DNA of 32,932 nt from Chromatiales bacterium (lineage in GTDB: Bacteria > Pseudomonadota > Gammaproteobacteria > Granulosicoccales > Granulosicoccaceae), in the NCBI GenBank assembly GCA_020631335.1, contig JAHDHK010000005.1:9131-42062 (forward strand), in the 5' to 3' direction. Position 1 is the first letter of the stretch. The number at the start of each line of letters is the position of its first letter. Of the stretch, positions 26,008-32,932 are shown piece by piece. The position numbers were made by a program, and so were the translations under genes. Under the pieces are notes generated by a model that saw only the letters and a list, made by a program, of their open reading frames with translations, was not told where the DNA came from and did no database searches.

Positions 26008-26044
26008 AGTTCGATATCGTACTATTGTAGTTCGATGTCGAACT
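26008..26044 (+). promoter_or_regulatory. Twin 16 bp palindromic operators upstream of nitroreductase-marR
   Basis: AGTTCGA-TA-TCGTACT (26008-26023) and AGTTCGA-TG-TCGAACT (26029-26044) are two near-identical inverted repeats. The second is perfect (7 bp arms); the first has one mismatch. Their centres are 21 bp apart, two turns of the helix, so two dimers could bind on the same face. They end 24 nt before the nitroreductase ATG and overlap the likely promoter. Size and symmetry fit a MarR-type dimer site, and a marR gene is the next gene in the operon. Confidence 0.75.
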
Positions 26045-26068
26045 TAAATTTACTACAGGGATTGCAAC

Positions 26069-27214
26069 ATGAAAAGACGAAGTGCATTGAAATTGTTCGG
26101 TGGGGCGTTGGTCGTTGCTGCCGGCGGGGCCGGGTACTTTGCAAGCACACGCACACCCGCGCTGGCGCTTGCACCCTGGCAAATGGCAGGTGATCCGGGT
26201 TTTATCGATCCTCGAATGCGAGCGCTTTCCTATGCCGTGCTGGCCCCGAACCCGCACAACAGGCAGCCGTGGTTGATTGAACTGGACGACGAATCGGGGC
26301 TTACACTCAGATTTGATCAGTCGCGCCAGTTGCCATATACCGATCCGTTTGACCGGCAATTGACGATCGGACTGGGGTGCTTTCTGGAGTTGTTAAAAAT
26401 GGCTGCCAATGCCGATGGGCAGCGCGCCGATGTGAATCTGTTTCCCGAGGGCAGCAGTGCCGAAGGATTAAACGATGCACCGGTTGCAGAGATTCATTTC
26501 AGTGAAGACTCATCGGTGACTGCTGATCCGCTATGGCTGAATGTACTGAAGCGGCGTACTAATAAATCGCCCTTTGATACTTCACGACAGATATCTTCCG
26601 AGTCGCTGGAGTCGGTCATTGGTATTGCGGTGAATGGCACAACGCTGGGAGGAACCGTAGATGAAAGCGAGGTAGCCGGGTGGCGTGAAACAACCGAACG
26701 CGCGCTTGCGATCGAAATCGAAACTCCGCACACCTACAAGGAGAGTGTGGATCTTTTTCGAATAGGCAAACAAGAGGTAGAGGCCAATCCGGATGGTATT
26801 GATTTCTCCGGGCCGCTTTTCGAGGCCTTGCATGTGGTTGGCGCTTTCAGCAGAGAAGCTGCGCTCGACACCGACTCTGCTACGTACAAGCAGGGGATGG
26901 ATGCCGTGCTGCAAAACTGTCGAACTGCGATGGGGGTTGTCTGGATGACGACTCAGGGCAATAGCCGACAGGATCAAATCGCCGCCGGTGGTGACTGGTT
27001 GCGTGTGAATCTGGCCTGTACTGCAATCGGGCTTGGATTTCAGCCGTTGAGCCAGGCGCTGCAGGAGTACCCGGAAATGCAATCTCTTTATCAACAGACT
27101 CATCAACAGCTGGCACCACAGGGGAGTACCGTACAAATGCTGGCGAGAATCGGATATGGCGATACAATAGCGCCGAGTCCCCGATGGCCTGTTGAGTCGC
27201 GCATTGCGGGCTGA
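26069..27214 (+). CDS. Tat-exported Acg-family FMN-binding nitroreductase-like protein
   Basis: The 381-residue protein begins with a twin-arginine signal (MKRRSALKLFGGALVVAAGG), so it should be exported folded, with its cofactor, or anchored by the uncleaved helix. The mature part has the Acg-type nitroreductase motif APNPHNRQPWLIEL, which contributes to flavin binding. RQLTIGLGCFLELLKMAA follows, and the C-terminal half ends with CTAIGLGFQPLSQALQEYPEM and MLARIGYG. Acg proteins are divergent nitroreductases, some thought to store rather than use flavin. CAGGG at 26056-26060 is the ribosome site. marR follows after 32 nt and twin palindromes lie upstream, suggesting control by that regulator. 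The substrate is unknown. Confidence 0.87.
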   Translation: MKRRSALKLFGGALVVAAGGAGYFASTRTPALALAPWQMAGDPGFIDPRMRALSYAVLAPNPHNRQPWLIELDDESGLTLRFDQSRQLPYTDPFDRQLTIGLGCFLELLKMAANADGQRADVNLFPEGSSAEGLNDAPVAEIHFSEDSSVTADPLWLNVLKRRTNKSPFDTSRQISSESLESVIGIAVNGTTLGGTVDESEVAGWRETTERALAIEIETPHTYKESVDLFRIGKQEVEANPDGIDFSGPLFEALHVVGAFSREAALDTDSATYKQGMDAVLQNCRTAMGVVWMTTQGNSRQDQIAAGGDWLRVNLACTAIGLGFQPLSQALQEYPEMQSLYQQTHQQLAPQGSTVQMLARIGYGDTIAPSPRWPVESRIAG

Positions 27215-27246
27215 CAGAGAGCCGTCGTCATCGAAATGCGAGTCGT

Positions 27247-27753
27247 ATGTCAAAACAACAGCAGGTGAACAAACCAAAAAACGAACAGGAATCGAAAGCC
27301 GCAGTATCAGAAAACAGTGTTATGGAGGTGTTCGCTTTTTTCAATGAAGTGGGCATCATCAATCAACTGGCGAGCACGATACTCGCTGGTAGCCTGCCGG
27401 ACGGTGTTCACCCTTCGCATTTTGCGATTATAAATCACCTTTATCGACTGGGGGATGGTCGATCACCGCTGCGCATAGCCGCAGCTATGCAGGTCACAAA
27501 GACAACTATGACTCATTCGCTCAAGGTACTTGAAGGGAAGGGGTATATTTCCATAAAACCCAACCCTGAAGATGCTCGCGGCAAACTGGTGTTTCTGAGC
27601 GCAGGTGGAAGACAATTCAGGGACAAAGCCATTGCGCAAACAGTGGCTGCATTCGGGCATGTACTCAGCGATGAACAGGTTTCTCGAATGAAAAAGCTGC
27701 TGCCGGAGTTAACCGAACTTCGACAATTTTTGGATAGCAACCGGTTGCAATAG
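27247..27753 (+). CDS. MarR-family transcriptional regulator
   Basis: The 168-residue protein has the winged helix-turn-helix of the MarR family. GVHPSHFAIINHLYRLG is the helix before the HTH, SPLRIAAAMQVTKTTMTHSLKVLEGKGYI is the recognition region and NPEDARGKLVFLSAGGR is the wing with its conserved Asp-Arg pair. Flanking helices would form the dimer. A polar Lys/Gln/Glu-rich N-terminal tail of about 25 residues precedes the fold. It lies 32 nt after the nitroreductase gene and probably shares its transcript. The likely target is the twin operator 1.2 kb upstream (inference). It has one cysteine-free core, so thiol-based sensing is unlikely; a ligand is more likely. Confidence 0.92.
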   Translation: MSKQQQVNKPKNEQESKAAVSENSVMEVFAFFNEVGIINQLASTILAGSLPDGVHPSHFAIINHLYRLGDGRSPLRIAAAMQVTKTTMTHSLKVLEGKGYISIKPNPEDARGKLVFLSAGGRQFRDKAIAQTVAAFGHVLSDEQVSRMKKLLPELTELRQFLDSNRLQ

Positions 27754-27868
27754 CAAATACTTTGGTTTTCACGACAAAATTTTTGGCATTTTTGTTTAAA
27801 AAACCAATTATTTCGCTCAAAAAGGTGGTTATTTTCGAAATAGGCCTTATAAATCCTTGATGCGGCTG

Positions 27869-27874
27869 TATAAT
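27869..27874 (+). promoter_or_regulatory. Candidate -10 box for the csp gene
   Basis: A perfect TATAAT hexamer lies at 27869-27874, about 120 nt before the csp start. The correctly spaced -35 (CTTATA) is weak. A start near 27881 would give a leader of about 110 nt, long as in cspA-type genes. Confidence 0.45.
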
Positions 27875-27938
27875 CCCCGCATGACCGGTAAATTCGCGAA
27901 CTTGTAAAAGTCTGAGAGAGCCGGACACACTACCTTTG

Positions 27939-27979
27939 TAATGGTGATAGCGAAGGGAGTTCTTAATTTTTCACCATTA
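27939..27979 (+). promoter_or_regulatory. Leader hairpin just upstream of the csp start codon
   Basis: TAATGGTGA (27939-27947) pairs perfectly with TCACCATTA (27971-27979). The 23 nt loop holds GAAGGGAG. The right arm ends 14 nt before the start codon at 27994, close to the ribosome site. Long structured leaders control cspA-type mRNAs by temperature; this hairpin is a candidate for such control. Confidence 0.55.
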
Positions 27980-27993
27980 TGCTAGAGAGTAAT

Positions 27994-28200
27994 ATGAGTA
28001 AAGGTACTGTTAAGTGGTTTAACGCTGATAAAGGTTATGGATTCATTACACCAGAAGACGGCAGCAAAGATTTGTTTGTCCACTTCTCTGAAATCCAGTC
28101 CGGCGGCGGATTCGCTACTTTAAATGAAGGGCAAGCCGTGGAATACGAAGTAGGCGAAGGTCAGAAAGGCCCTTGCGCCAATAAGGTGCAACCACTTTAA
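27994..28200 (+). CDS. CspA-family cold-shock domain protein
   Basis: The 68-residue protein is a single cold-shock domain that binds single-stranded RNA or DNA and melts RNA structure. RNP1 is KGYGFI (13-18) and RNP2 is LFVHF (27-31), with the surface aromatics of [17 protein letters not shown]. The length is normal for CspA-type proteins. The start is the ATG at 27994 with GAGAG at 27985-27989; an in-frame ATG at 27979 would add five residues not seen in the family. It has its own long leader and terminator, so it is a single-gene unit. Whether it is cold-induced cannot be told from the sequence. Confidence 0.97.
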   Translation: MSKGTVKWFNADKGYGFITPEDGSKDLFVHFSEIQSGGGFATLNEGQAVEYEVGEGQKGPCANKVQPL

Positions 28201-28555
28201 AATGACTGAAGTTGTAGTCAGATTGTAGTTGAGGAACCGGGGCACTGCCCCGGTTCTTCGTTTCAGGCTTACCCGTTTTACCGGTAACCATACGGTATTG
28301 CCGCAATTCATAAAGGCTATCCGTTCCGGCACATGCGCTGGACGATGCTGGCTTTGAAAGCACGATACCTTTAGACGCCATCGGTTGGCCGTCGTAAACA
28401 TATGCGGCAACTTTTCGGACACATCTGGTTGTCACGAGCCGTTGAGCGCCATGGACGGAACCTGTTCCGTCGACGAGGCTGGAGTCAGTGGTTAGCGGCG
28501 ACATCCTGTCTTACACTGCCGCCAATAATTGATTAACAGACAGCTATCTTGCAGG
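28201..28555. other. Intergenic region after csp
   Basis: Apart from the csp terminator (28234-28263), about 290 bases hold nothing recognisable. Open frames on the minus strand here run into csp and are shadows. Confidence 0.45.
28234..28263 (+). terminator. Rho-independent terminator of csp
   Basis: GAACCGGGG-CACTG-CCCCGGTTC is a perfect 9 bp GC-rich stem with a 5 nt loop, 33 nt after the csp stop, and is followed by TTCGTTT. This is the clearest intrinsic terminator in the window. Confidence 0.85.
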
Positions 28556-29299
28556 ATGGAGCAGTCCTTCACGCCTAATACCCACTACACGATCATCGTG
28601 CCGGCATGGAATGAGTCAGCCTGTATCGAAGACACCCTGAAGTCTTTGTCCGCCGCGGTGACAGAAGTCCCTCTTTGCGACGGCATTGTTGTGGTGGATA
28701 ACAACTCTACGGATGATACCGCCAGCCTGGCGAAAAAGGCAGGTGCCACAGTAGTATTCGAGCCGGTCAATCAAATATCCCGCGCAAGAAATACCGGGGC
28801 GAGGTCCACCGAAAGCCAATGGCTGGTTTTTATTGATGCCGATACTGCGTTAACCGCGGATCTGTTGCAAACAGCTATTGCGTCTCTGCAATCCGGACGT
28901 GCTATTGGTGGTGGAGCAACCGTACGCTTCGATCAGCATTTAACCGGATTATCTGCCGTGCTGGTACGTGTTTGGAACTGGTGGTCAGTGTACTCTTCCA
29001 CCGCTGCGGGTTGTTTTATGTTTTGTACCCGTGATGCATTTGAGGCAGTGGGTGGATTTGATGAAAAGCAGTTTGTCGCGGAAGAATTATATTTTTCACG
29101 CAAGATGAAAAAACTGGCAAAAAAACAGGGACGAGGGTTTTTAATTATAAATGAACACCCGGTGCTGTCCTCTGCCAGAAAAAAAGACTGGTATTCGACT
29201 TCGCAGATACTCTGGCAGATCGTATTGTTATTACTACCCGGCGCATCGCGCTCGAAAAGATTCTGCGGCATGTGGTACGACCGCAGTCGCTTGCCATAA
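28556..29299 (+). CDS. Family 2 glycosyltransferase
   Basis: The start is taken as the ATG at 28556; the frame is open from a TTG at 28529, which is less likely, and neither has a well-placed ribosome site. The 247-residue GT-A domain has YTIIVPAWNESACIEDTL at its start, the sugar-nucleotide motif VVVDNNSTDDTA, the acceptor-side NTGARSTESQWLVFIDADT with the metal-binding DXD (DAD), and GGFDEKQFVAEELYFSRKM carrying the likely catalytic acid residues. A weak hydrophobic stretch near the end (ILWQIVLLLLPG) may associate with the membrane. It would transfer a sugar to a lipid, glycan or small acceptor; neighbours do not specify which. Confidence 0.92.
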   Translation: MEQSFTPNTHYTIIVPAWNESACIEDTLKSLSAAVTEVPLCDGIVVVDNNSTDDTASLAKKAGATVVFEPVNQISRARNTGARSTESQWLVFIDADTALTADLLQTAIASLQSGRAIGGGATVRFDQHLTGLSAVLVRVWNWWSVYSSTAAGCFMFCTRDAFEAVGGFDEKQFVAEELYFSRKMKKLAKKQGRGFLIINEHPVLSSARKKDWYSTSQILWQIVLLLLPGASRSKRFCGMWYDRSRLP

Positions 29300-29609
29300 G
29301 TCAACATACACCGTTGTAAACACATGGTTTGGAAGGATGAGATTCTGCAGCAAATAAGTTGCTGAAAACATCGTGCCCTTCTATGTTGATGCTTTCTATT
29401 AGTTGATTGTCCGGGGCGACATACCTTTGCAGGTGCACTATCTTTCTCTGCCAATCACACGGCAAAGCCGGGTATGCAGCATGGTGTTTGAATAGCGGTG
29501 GGTGGTGCCGCAGGTAGCACCGGTGGAATTCAGCCGGGAGTCTTCCATGTGTTGTTGTCTTGATTTCCCGACTAGAATAAAACTGTGAACCATGACTGCA
29601 GGTAGACCT
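29300..29609. other. Intergenic region, nothing recognised
   Basis: About 300 bases include one small hairpin CAGCAA-ATAAG-TTGCTG (29348-29364) after the glycosyltransferase gene, without a T-run. No other feature is supported. Confidence 0.4.
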
Positions 29610-31343
29610 ATGCATTCTGATCCCTGGCCGATGCGGCCATTGTTGTTTGCTGTTCTGGGCGTTGTCAGCGCTTTATCAATCTACTACTTAGCCGTCATTC
29701 AGATTGATGAAAGTAACGATAACCGCCTGCCAACCGCGCTTGCTGCTTCAATTGCCGGCTTCAGTCTTTTATTGGCGATGGTTGTCCGTAAAAGTCATTT
29801 GCCCGGCGGGGTGATTTTTGCGCTTATTGCTGCACTCGTCATCGGTGGCATCAGTTACTGGCGGCTGACAATCGATTGGCTGCATGAATTTAATTTCATG
29901 GCGCTTGTCGTTGCGCTATTTGTTTGTGCACCTTTTTACCAGACATCAACCCACAGCTCCTGGCGTGACTATCGGGCATTGCATCATCATGCATGGGGCA
30001 ATGCAGTTCTGTTGCCTCTAGGTCTGTTGTTTGTGTTACTGACATTCGGTATGGCGTATTTGCTGGCCGAGTTGTTTTCACTGGTCGGTATCGAGATATT
30101 AAAACAGTGGCTGGATAGAGATGCTACACCATGGGTGATCGCAGGTGGCTCTCTGGGTGCGTCGATAGGAGTATTGCGCGAGTATGATCGAATCATCAGT
30201 TCATCACAGCAATTGGTTCAGGGTGTCTTCTCGTTATTGACAACACCGCTTGCACTGGGGCTGGGTACCTTTCTTCTGGCCTTGCCTTTCACCGGATTAG
30301 AAACACTCTGGGAAAAAACACATAACTCTTCGACTGTGCTTTTTGCGTGTGCCGTTGCTGCCATCGTGTTTGTAAATGCAGTCGTACGGGATGATAAAAG
30401 CAGTCAGGGTAACAACCGCATCTTGCAGTTCGCAGCCCGGGTGTTGGCGGTATGTCTGGCACCGCTGGCAGCCATTGCCGCAATCGCCATTCAGTTGCGT
30501 GTGAAGCAATATGGCTGGACGCCCGATCGTCTCTGGGCTGCAGTCGTTTGTGCGCTGTTAATCGGCTACGGGGTTATGTATCTGCTTGCAGCGATGCGTA
30601 GATTAACCTTTAACGAATCTATTCGTCGGGCAAATTTATATCTGGCAATTATTGTTTGCGCGATGGCTGTATTACTTGCAACCCCGTTGCTTGATTTCGG
30701 TGCTTACTCAGTAAAAGATCAGCTCGCTCGTTTCCAAGACAACCGGGTGCCGGAAGAGGATCTTGATCTTGTTGCCATGGCGTTTGATTTTGGCCCCGCC
30801 GGCCGCCAGGCTTTACAGGCGTTGAAAGTTGATGCCTCGCCGTCCCTTGCCATCCGGATACAACAGGTAGAGCAGGTCAGGGCCGAAGGTTCATCGGGGC
30901 GTTATCTGCTTGAAACGTCGATCACCGAACCAAATGCTGAAATCGAGGTGCTGGTCGGACCTGCCGACATACCGGGTGCATTGCGTCGGGCAATTGGTCA
31001 GCATGGACGCTGCAGATTCCAATACTGTTATCTATTGTGGTCTGACAGCGAAAAAGAAGTCGCACTGGTTGAACAGGTTTGTCACACAGATGCAGACCGA
31101 AAGTGTGAACCAGCTGTCAGCACTTATCGACTCCATACGGAACTCTGGATTCGCCAGTATGGCCAAAACGACAGCTTATGGAATATCTATCAATCGCTCG
31201 ATCCTGCTGCCCGTCCGCCAACGTTGGGTGAATTCACCAGCCAGCTTGACGATGCAGCAAAGGCAGGGCGTCTTGAGGTTAGACCGGTACAACGAAAGCA
31301 GGTATTTATTGGTGACACCGCGATAGGTCCTACATTGAACTAA
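29610..31343 (+). CDS. DUF4153-type multi-pass membrane protein
   Basis: The ATG at 29610 is preferred because AGG lies 7 nt before it; an upstream in-frame ATG at 29592 would add six residues. The roughly 577-residue protein has ten or more hydrophobic helices in its first 365 residues and a soluble C-terminal domain of about 200 residues. The phrase QLRVKQYGWTPDRLWAAVVCALLIGYG is diagnostic of DUF4153 membrane proteins. The soluble end has two cysteine pairs (GRCRFQYC, VCHTDADRKC), suggesting disulfides on the outer face. No function is established for the family. Confidence 0.85.
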   Translation: MHSDPWPMRPLLFAVLGVVSALSIYYLAVIQIDESNDNRLPTALAASIAGFSLLLAMVVRKSHLPGGVIFALIAALVIGGISYWRLTIDWLHEFNFMALVVALFVCAPFYQTSTHSSWRDYRALHHHAWGNAVLLPLGLLFVLLTFGMAYLLAELFSLVGIEILKQWLDRDATPWVIAGGSLGASIGVLREYDRIISSSQQLVQGVFSLLTTPLALGLGTFLLALPFTGLETLWEKTHNSSTVLFACAVAAIVFVNAVVRDDKSSQGNNRILQFAARVLAVCLAPLAAIAAIAIQLRVKQYGWTPDRLWAAVVCALLIGYGVMYLLAAMRRLTFNESIRRANLYLAIIVCAMAVLLATPLLDFGAYSVKDQLARFQDNRVPEEDLDLVAMAFDFGPAGRQALQALKVDASPSLAIRIQQVEQVRAEGSSGRYLLETSITEPNAEIEVLVGPADIPGALRRAIGQHGRCRFQYCYLLWSDSEKEVALVEQVCHTDADRKCEPAVSTYRLHTELWIRQYGQNDSLWNIYQSLDPAARPPTLGEFTSQLDDAAKAGRLEVRPVQRKQVFIGDTAIGPTLN

Positions 31344-31651
31344 GCTGCTGTCTGTGCTCTTGGTGAACAGGTTTTAAGATGTCGTGACAATCATAGTCTG
31401 CCTGCATGTTTCTTGCGAGTTTCGCGATTGATTCAATAATGTCGATCGATTGACGCCATAGATAAAAGACAGGCGTCAATCCGGTTGGCAGTCACGTGCA
31501 GAAGTTCCTCATGTTCCGGATTAATGATCGGGGCACCGGATGCTTACCTCTGTCAGATATGCGGTTGCATTGTGCAACCGGGTTACGGACAAATTCAGAA
31601 TAACAGGGTGTTGTCCTGATAGCGGCTCAGATAGACCGCTGACTAGTTGAT
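31344..31651. other. Intergenic region before the PAS/GGDEF gene
   Basis: About 308 bases contain one perfect hairpin, CGGTTGCA-TTG-TGCAACCG (31562-31580). It could terminate or separate the upstream transcript, but no T-run follows. No promoter hexamers were convincing. Confidence 0.45.
31562..31580. promoter_or_regulatory. Perfect hairpin or operator before the PAS/GGDEF gene
   Basis: CGGTTGCA (31562-31569) and TGCAACCG (31573-31580) form a perfect 8 bp inverted repeat with a 3 nt centre. It lies 72 nt before the earliest possible start of the diguanylate cyclase gene. Confidence 0.4.
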
Positions 31652-32932
31652 ATGGCTGAGATCTCCGGCAAAAACCCATCTGCGTTCCAGCGAAAGTTAT
31701 CCTTTCTGGTTCGCACATGCAGAATGCGCGTGTCAGCATTGCTCCGTGTGTCAGTAAGAGAGCGCTATATACTCAAGCAGATGGTTGATACCAGTCCGGA
31801 TGTGATTTTTTATAAGAATCGCAAGGGGCAGTACCTGGGTATCAACGATACCTACCGGCAGGTGTGGAAAACCGGAGGGAGCAGTATTTATGGCAAAACC
31901 GACTTCGATTTGCATGACCATGAAGTGGCCAGACTGCATCAGATTTCGGACAACGAGGTGTATAGCAGCGGTGAAGTGGTCCGGATACCTGGCGAAGCGC
32001 AGGTAGATGGCGGCGTTGTAAAGTATTTCGATGTCATTAAAGCGCCGATAAAAGATCGAGTCAACAACGTAGTCGGTCTGGTCGGGGTGGCGCGTGATGT
32101 GTCGGAAATGCGAATCGTTGAAAACAAGCTCAAGCAGCACAACGAATTCCTGGAGGCTTTCAGCGAACTGGTGCTAAGCCTGCCATCAGTGAATAATGCG
32201 GATACAAGCTGTGATCGCGTGCTTGCCGCGGTATGTGACCTGCTGGAGGCAGATGCCGGACACTTGCTCGAATTATCTGAACAGCATCAGAAATGGAAAG
32301 TGACCGAATCCACCAGCGCAGAACACAGTGTTGCCGCTTTCATGGACGCCGGGCTGTGTGATAGTGAAGATGTGTTTACTTTTGAGCGGGAGTCTACTTC
32401 ATACATTGGATCCATGATCAGGGTAGATGACTCGGTTCGTTATTGTCTGCTCTTTCAAAAAGCCACCAGCCCGACGTTTGTGCATCTGCAGAATCTCAGT
32501 GTGTTGCGGCAGATATCCAGGCAGTTTCTCATTGTGTTTGTCCAGCAGTCACTATTACGTCGGGTTCAATTTCAGGCACGCTACGATCAACTAACCCACC
32601 TGCTCAATCGCTGGTCATTCGATGTGGAGCTGAGTCAGCTGCTCACACAAGCACAAAAAACACGTTCACCTTTTACGCTGCTGTATATCGACCTGGACAA
32701 CTTCAAGCCGATTAACGATTCATTCAGTCATGCAACCGGAGACGAAGTGTTAAGACAAATGGCCGGGCGTCTGGAGGTTGCTGTTGGTGACCGCAGTACT
32801 TGTGCGCGTTTGGGTGGCGATGAGTTCGCGGTAATCAGTGAGACTGTCAGTAGCCGTCAGGCAGCGCTGGATATGGTTGCGTCCCTTGAGGCAGCTCTTG
32901 CCGAGCCGGTGGTCGTTGATGGCATCAGGCAC
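31652..32932 (+). CDS. PAS-domain diguanylate cyclase (GGDEF), 3' truncated by window edge
   Basis: The frame is open from an in-frame stop at 31640 to the window end, giving 427 codons. Possible starts are ATG 31652, 31724 and 31781; none has a strong ribosome site, so the longest is given. A PAS domain follows (ILKQMVDTSPDVIFYKN, then YFDVIKAPI and VGLVGVARDVSE, about residues 40-155). A middle region of about 170 residues has GAF-like spacing but no firm match. The GGDEF domain starts at YDQLTHLLNRWSF, with YIDLDNFKPIND and the active motif RLGGDEFAVI at 32807-32836. No RxxD inhibitory site is visible before it. It should make cyclic di-GMP in response to a signal sensed by PAS; no membrane helix is seen. 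An EAL domain could follow outside the window. Confidence 0.9.
   Translation, partial: MAEISGKNPSAFQRKLSFLVRTCRMRVSALLRVSVRERYILKQMVDTSPDVIFYKNRKGQYLGINDTYRQVWKTGGSSIYGKTDFDLHDHEVARLHQISDNEVYSSGEVVRIPGEAQVDGGVVKYFDVIKAPIKDRVNNVVGLVGVARDVSEMRIVENKLKQHNEFLEAFSELVLSLPSVNNADTSCDRVLAAVCDLLEADAGHLLELSEQHQKWKVTESTSAEHSVAAFMDAGLCDSEDVFTFERESTSYIGSMIRVDDSVRYCLLFQKATSPTFVHLQNLSVLRQISRQFLIVFVQQSLLRRVQFQARYDQLTHLLNRWSFDVELSQLLTQAQKTRSPFTLLYIDLDNFKPINDSFSHATGDEVLRQMAGRLEVAVGDRSTCARLGGDEFAVISETVSSRQAALDMVASLEAALAEPVVVDGIRH

Noticed and set aside
1-32932. tRNA genes, CRISPR arrays, prophage or an intact insertion sequence
   Set aside because: No T-loop/acceptor pattern, no regularly spaced repeats and no integrase or transposase motif were seen.

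Overview
The window looks like chromosomal DNA of a free-living, probably marine, Gram-negative proteobacterium, most likely a gammaproteobacterium. The reasons are several lipobox-type secreted lipoproteins, a Tat-type signal, a complete oligopeptide-type ABC uptake operon, a CspA-family protein, a GGDEF sensor protein and roughly 50% G+C judged by eye. No tRNA, rRNA, CRISPR array, phage gene or intact transposase was seen. The assignment to a group is inference.

Layout, left to right. 1-1443: the 3' part of an FMN-dependent alpha-hydroxy-acid dehydrogenase/oxidase convergent with a single-domain rhodanese. 1600-5131: a beta-helix lipoprotein, a membrane-anchored thioredoxin-fold-like protein without CXXC, and a zinc alcohol dehydrogenase. 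5149-5337: a short inverted-repeat element with a second copy at 20282-20450. 5345-10840 (minus strand): a five-gene peptide/opine-type ABC transporter (binding protein, two permeases, two ATPases) with a strong RNA hairpin after the binding-protein gene. Opposite it, 11368-13938: a YtcJ-like amidohydrolase and a nucleoside-deaminase-like enzyme. The transporter and these hydrolases together suggest uptake and breakdown of a nitrogen-containing compound.

14052-23495: mostly single-gene units. They are a VWA/PrcB_C lipoprotein, a periplasmic MsrB, a SASA-type esterase lipoprotein, a ketopantoate-reductase-like protein, a lipoprotein made of two tandem cysteine-patterned domains, a YdjM-like membrane protein, an unknown membrane protein and a DUF2087-like protein. 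The VWA lipoprotein and the two-domain lipoprotein share a 16-20 bp palindrome around their promoter regions.

23543-28200: a YeiH-type membrane protein and a methyltransferase (both minus strand), then an Acg-type nitroreductase with a Tat-like signal followed 32 nt later by a MarR regulator. Two near-identical 16 bp palindromes lie in front of the nitroreductase, so this looks like a self-contained regulated unit. A CspA-family gene with a structured leader and a strong terminator follows. 28556-32932: a family 2 glycosyltransferase, a DUF4153 membrane protein, and the N-terminal part of a PAS/GGDEF diguanylate cyclase cut by the window edge.

The strongest candidates for something new are the nitroreductase-MarR unit with its twin operators, the palindrome shared by two lipoprotein genes, the tandem-domain lipoprotein family, and the short inverted-repeat element. 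None of these could be compared with databases here.
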